A stretch of 64,000 bases of DNA from Nocardia vaccinii NBRC 15922. GTDB taxonomy: Bacteria; Actinomycetota; Actinomycetes; Mycobacteriales; Mycobacteriaceae. The stretch spans positions 1 to 64,000 of the forward strand of contig NZ_BDCC01000007.1 of NCBI RefSeq assembly GCF_001613305.1, written 5' to 3'. The notes beneath the pieces were generated by a model. The model was given only the letters and a program-made list of their open reading frames with translations, made no database searches and was not told the origin of the DNA. Position 1 is the first letter of the stretch. Each line of letters begins with the position of its first letter. The position numbers and the translations under genes are program-made. Of the stretch, positions 61,387 to 64,000 are shown piece after piece.

Positions 61387-61730
61387 GTTTGGAGACCACG
61401 ACGCTTTGGCGTCCCACCGGCCCAATCGAACTCGATCTTGTACGCGAGTCGGGCTGGCGGGCTTGGCCACCTCGACTTCCTGGCCAGCCGATCTTCTATC
61501 CGGTGTTGAACGAGGATTACGCGATCAAGATCGCGCGTGACTGGAATGTCCAATTCGACGGCGCGGGATACGTCACTCGGTTCCAGGTAGACACCGGATT
61601 TCTGACTCGATATCCCGTCCGGCAGGTAGGTGGCGAAACCATTCTCGAATTATGGGTTCCAGCCGACGAACTGAGTGAGTTCAACAAGCATATTGTCGGC
61701 CTCATAGAAGTCGTGCATGAATTCAACTGA
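61383..61730 (+). CDS. 'ADP-ribosylation/crystallin J1'-type protein
   Basis: The 115-residue protein (TLWRPTGPIELDLVRESGWRAWPPRLPGQPIFYPVLNEDYAIKIARDWN; ELWVPADELSEFNKHIVGLIEVV) matches a small family commonly annotated as ADP-ribosylation/crystallin J1 although it lacks that enzyme's fold. Members are often near toxin-immunity genes. It overlaps the upstream gene by four bases (ATGA) and so belongs to the same operon. Function unknown. Confidence 0.75.
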   Translation: MSLETTTLWRPTGPIELDLVRESGWRAWPPRLPGQPIFYPVLNEDYAIKIARDWNVQFDGAGYVTRFQVDTGFLTRYPVRQVGGETILELWVPADELSEFNKHIVGLIEVVHEFN

Positions 61731-61941
61731 CGGACATCTCTTCGATACGATGCATACGCGAGTATGCTCCCGCGTAATTCAGTGAGACCGACTTCGTAAC
61801 CAAGGTAAAGGGGTTGACTGCAGTATGGCGACACAAAAACCGCCGGTTACTCGTGCTCGCCGCGCGTGTCTGTCAGCCATCTTGCTGGTCGCATACACTT
61901 CCGTGGTGCGTAGCAGGTGTTGACCACAGTAGGCTGAGGGT
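61731..61941. other. Intergenic region with a short truncated frame
   Basis: An open frame from 61825 (MATQKPPVTRARRACLSAILLVAYTS) stops after 32 codons and could be a gene remnant. A TTGACT box lies upstream. Nothing else is recognised. Confidence 0.3.
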
Positions 61942-62811
61942 ATGCATCGCCGTTGGATCGCTTCGGCCAGAACGCTTTTCGAGCCGAAAGATAACACTAG
62001 GACTCGCTTCTACCAGGATTCGGTGGTGGCGGTTACCGGGGCGGGCTCGGGGATCGGACGGGCTTTGGCTCTGGAGTTGAGTCGGCGGGGTGCACTCTTG
62101 GCATTGGCCGACATCGACATGGCGAGGGTTCGTGAGACGCGGGAGATGTGTTCGACCTCCGACGATGTCGAGGTCTTCCAGGTCGACGTTCGAGACCATG
62201 ACTCGGTCGCAGCCTTCGCCTCGGACACCATCGAGCGGTTCGGTCACTGCGACGTGCTGATCGCCAACGCCGGCGTGCTGCACGTCGGATCCGTGGAATC
62301 CACCAGCTACAGCGAATTCGACGATGTCATGGCCATCAACTACTTCGGAACGGTGAACTGCGTCAAGGCATTCCTGCCACATTTGCGCGCTACCGGCCGA
62401 GCTGCCCGCATCGCCACCATCTCCTCAGCTGTGGGTCTTGTCGGAATGCCGGAGCATGCCGCTTACAGTGCGAGCAAGTTCGCGGTCCGAGGGTTCGCTG
62501 AAAGCCTGCGCGCGGAACTCGCCGACACGAATATCGCGGTAACCGCCGTCTACCCGGGAGGAATCCGCACATCGATCGCGCGGACCGCACTGCTGGCCGC
62601 GTCCGTCGACCGGGACGAAGTGGTCGAGCGGTTCGAGAACCGGGTTGCGCGTACCGACGCGGACACCGCGGCCGGGGTCGTCCTTGCAGGGGTTGAGGCG
62701 GGGCGCGGGCGAGTGCTGATCGGTGCCGACGCTTGGCTGGCGGAGATCGCGGCGAGGCTCGCTGGCCCGCACTTCGATCGGATCGTCAAAGCAGTCGCAA
62801 GGATGGCGTGA
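61942..62811 (+). CDS. Short-chain dehydrogenase/reductase
   Basis: The 289-residue classical SDR has VVAVTGAGSGIGRA (NAD(P) loop near residue 30), LIANAGVL, SSAVGLVGMPEHAAYSASK with the catalytic Ser, Tyr and Lys, and YPGGIRTSI. A C-terminal extension ends with a possible membrane-associating helix. It may be a ketone- or fatty-acid-related reductase; the substrate cannot be told. It could be either backbone or element cargo. Confidence 0.85.
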   Translation: MHRRWIASARTLFEPKDNTRTRFYQDSVVAVTGAGSGIGRALALELSRRGALLALADIDMARVRETREMCSTSDDVEVFQVDVRDHDSVAAFASDTIERFGHCDVLIANAGVLHVGSVESTSYSEFDDVMAINYFGTVNCVKAFLPHLRATGRAARIATISSAVGLVGMPEHAAYSASKFAVRGFAESLRAELADTNIAVTAVYPGGIRTSIARTALLAASVDRDEVVERFENRVARTDADTAAGVVLAGVEAGRGRVLIGADAWLAEIAARLAGPHFDRIVKAVARMA

Positions 62812-62902
62812 TCGCCTCTGACGCAACGCAACTCGTTGATTGATGATGATTATCCGTTGCCAGTTGAGGTGACGCAGTCTGTGGTTCGTGAGCAGGGCTG
62901 CG

Positions 62903-63574
62903 TCAGGTGTGTGGCAGATTCCGGTGGTGGTGCTCTGCCGGATTGTTGACGCAGGTCAGTGCTTCGGTGGTGGTACGTAGACGGTCGAAGGCTCGGCGGG
63001 TTGGCTTTTGGTCGAGGAATGTTCTGATCCGGACGGAGCAGGTTTCGATGGTGTCGGTGCTGGTGTCGATTTCGAGGTCATAGATGCGGTGGGCGTGGAC
63101 CCGTTCGATCTGTTTGGCTGCCGTTCCGATCGGGCGGTCGCCGCGCTGTTGTTCTCTGCGTTGTAGTTCGTCGATCGAGCAGTGGACGCCAACGAATATG
63201 ACGTCGATTCCGGTCAGGACGGTCAGGCAGTCCTGCAGCCGCCAGGGCTCGCTGAGGACGTGATCCATGATGATGTCGTTGCCCGCCAACGCCATTGCGG
63301 CGACCGCTCGATGGAACCCGGCGCGGGTTCGCCGCAGGACCTCGGTGAGCACGGTCGGGTCGAGTTCGTTGGTGCGGGTTTCCGAGCGCATCGCGCCGAT
63401 CATGTCGACGCCGATGTGGAAGAACGGCCGCTCGAGATCGATTTGGAGTTGACGGGCGATGCTCGACCTGCCCGAACTCGACGCGCCGTTGAGCAGAATG
63501 ATCTGACCGGGCGCGACTTCGCCGGGAACGTCGAGGTCGTCGGCGGTGTCGGAGAGGCTGTGCATGTCTTCCAT
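62903..63574 (-). CDS. Chloramphenicol-phosphotransferase-like kinase with altered Walker A
   Basis: The 223-residue protein resembles CPT-family P-loop kinases: GQIILLNGASSSGRSSIA (residues 23-40), FFHIGVDMIGAM, NDIIMDHVLSEP and VIFVGVHCSIDELQRREQQRGDR. In the P-loop GASSSGRSS the invariant Lys is replaced by Arg36, which normally impairs ATP binding. ATG 63574 (MEDMHS) is chosen; GTG 63595 is possible. The family can phosphorylate chloramphenicol, but most members have unknown substrates. The next gene is divergent with 86 bp between. Confidence 0.75.
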   Translation of the reverse strand: MEDMHSLSDTADDLDVPGEVAPGQIILLNGASSSGRSSIARQLQIDLERPFFHIGVDMIGAMRSETRTNELDPTVLTEVLRRTRAGFHRAVAAMALAGNDIIMDHVLSEPWRLQDCLTVLTGIDVIFVGVHCSIDELQRREQQRGDRPIGTAAKQIERVHAHRIYDLEIDTSTDTIETCSVRIRTFLDQKPTRRAFDRLRTTTEALTCVNNPAEHHHRNLPHT

Positions 63575-63660
63575 GATGGTGCAACGGCCGGTCACCAGCG
63601 ATACCGAGTGGCGGGAAAACCAGTCGATACTTCATATGGAGGCTGGCAGAATGCTCCCGC

Positions 63661-64000
63661 ATGGAACGGGCTTTCGAGGAGCTCCTGGACGAAGCGGCAG
63701 CGGCACCCGTGGAAGGCTGGGACTTCTCCTGGCTCGACGGGCGGGCCAGCGAGCAGCGGCCATCGTGGGGCTACCAGCGGCTGATGAGCGCCCGGCTGAA
63801 GACCGCGACCGCTGCCCTGGACATCCAGACCGGTGGCGGCGAAGTCCTCGCCGAGGCCGAGGTGTTTCCGCCGACCATGGCCGCAACCGAGTCGTGGCCC
63901 CCCAACCTGGCCAAGGCCACCGCGCTACTGCACCCGCGGGGCGTGGTCGTCGTTGCCGATCCGGACGATCCGCCGCTACCGTTCGCCGACGCCGCGTTCG
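63661..64000 (+). CDS. SAM-dependent methyltransferase, 3' end off window
   Basis: 113 codons are visible from ATG 63661. LDIQTGGGEVLAE (Asp54 to Glu61) is motif I of class I methyltransferases. The N-terminal helical cap has GWDFSWLDGRASEQRPSWGYQRL, typical of small-molecule methyltransferases, and the frame is still open at the edge (DPPLPFADAAF, motif IV region). The substrate is unknown. Confidence 0.82.
   Translation, partial: MERAFEELLDEAAAAPVEGWDFSWLDGRASEQRPSWGYQRLMSARLKTATAALDIQTGGGEVLAEAEVFPPTMAATESWPPNLAKATALLHPRGVVVVADPDDPPLPFADAAF

Larger units (their letters stand above)
52303..61730. mobile_element. Putative integrative element beside tRNA-Arg carrying a toxin operon
   Basis: The integrase and excisionase genes adjoin the 3' end of tRNA-Arg(ACG), followed by a hypothetical gene and a polymorphic-toxin operon on the opposite strand. 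I could not find a second copy of the tRNA 3' end downstream, so the right boundary is a guess placed after the last toxin-operon gene; the element may extend further. Confidence 0.55.

Overview
The window looks like a chromosomal segment of a Nocardia species or a close mycolic-acid actinomycete. It has high GC and a set of arabinogalactan genes: AftA, DprE1/DprE2, GlfT1, GlfT2, RmlA/B/C and the Wzm/Wzt exporter. It also has the proteasome activator Bpa, an MspA-type porin and an antigen-85-like esterase. Many genes start with GTG or appear leaderless, as is common in this group. Species assignment is inference; no rRNA or other marker gene is present.

Region 1 (1-38 kb) is the chromosomal backbone. 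A partial membrane protein and aftA come first, then the dprE1-dprE2 operon with a divergent GtrA gene. A mixed block follows: molybdopterin oxidoreductase, primase-like orphan, DUF4282 protein, XRE/DUF5753 regulator, MspA porin, and a MarR/MFS divergent pair. Next are rmlA-rmlC and rmlB, a lipase and a secreted protein. A GT2/DUF2142/GtrA trio precedes glfT2. After a TetR/SDR pair comes a conserved minus-strand cluster (proline-rich tail-anchored protein, glfT1, wzt, wzm, bpa), then a class V aminotransferase-like protein lacking the PLP lysine, a quinone oxidoreductase, a lactate 2-monooxygenase-type enzyme, MarR regulators, an esterase, a lipoprotein and a Nudix hydrolase. Two families of dispersed intergenic repeats (A and B here) are scattered through this part. 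One family-B copy supplies the C-terminal coding sequence of the MFS transporter.

Region 2 (39.83-48.86 kb) is a ~9-kb island bounded by a 58-bp direct repeat, which is the 3' part of tRNA-Ser(UGA). It holds a decayed tyrosine integrase, a tail-to-tail pair of a Gp37/Gp68 (DUF5131) protein and a three-Cys-motif partner, and a large CHAT-protease/TPR/transmembrane/YVTN-propeller protein. Two small proteins resembling the trypsin-co-occurring (CU044_2847) family flank that protein. This is the best candidate for an undescribed conflict or defence system.

Region 3 (48.8-52.3 kb) returns to backbone: tRNA-Ser(UGA), an Ag85-like esterase, a HisC2/Pat aminotransferase, a dienelactone-hydrolase-like protein, tRNA-Ser(GCU) and tRNA-Arg(ACG).

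Region 4 (52.3 kb onward) is a second integrative element beside tRNA-Arg. An integrase and excisionase are followed by a polymorphic-toxin operon: SseB-like, WXG100-like, a 1569-residue RHS toxin with an HNH/EndoVII-type tip, an Imm50-like immunity protein with an EF-Tu domain-II-like tail, a stand-alone EF-Tu domain-III-like protein, and an 'ADP-ribosylation/crystallin J1' protein. An SDR, a CPT-like kinase with an altered Walker A and a partial methyltransferase end the window. The far end of this element was not found.
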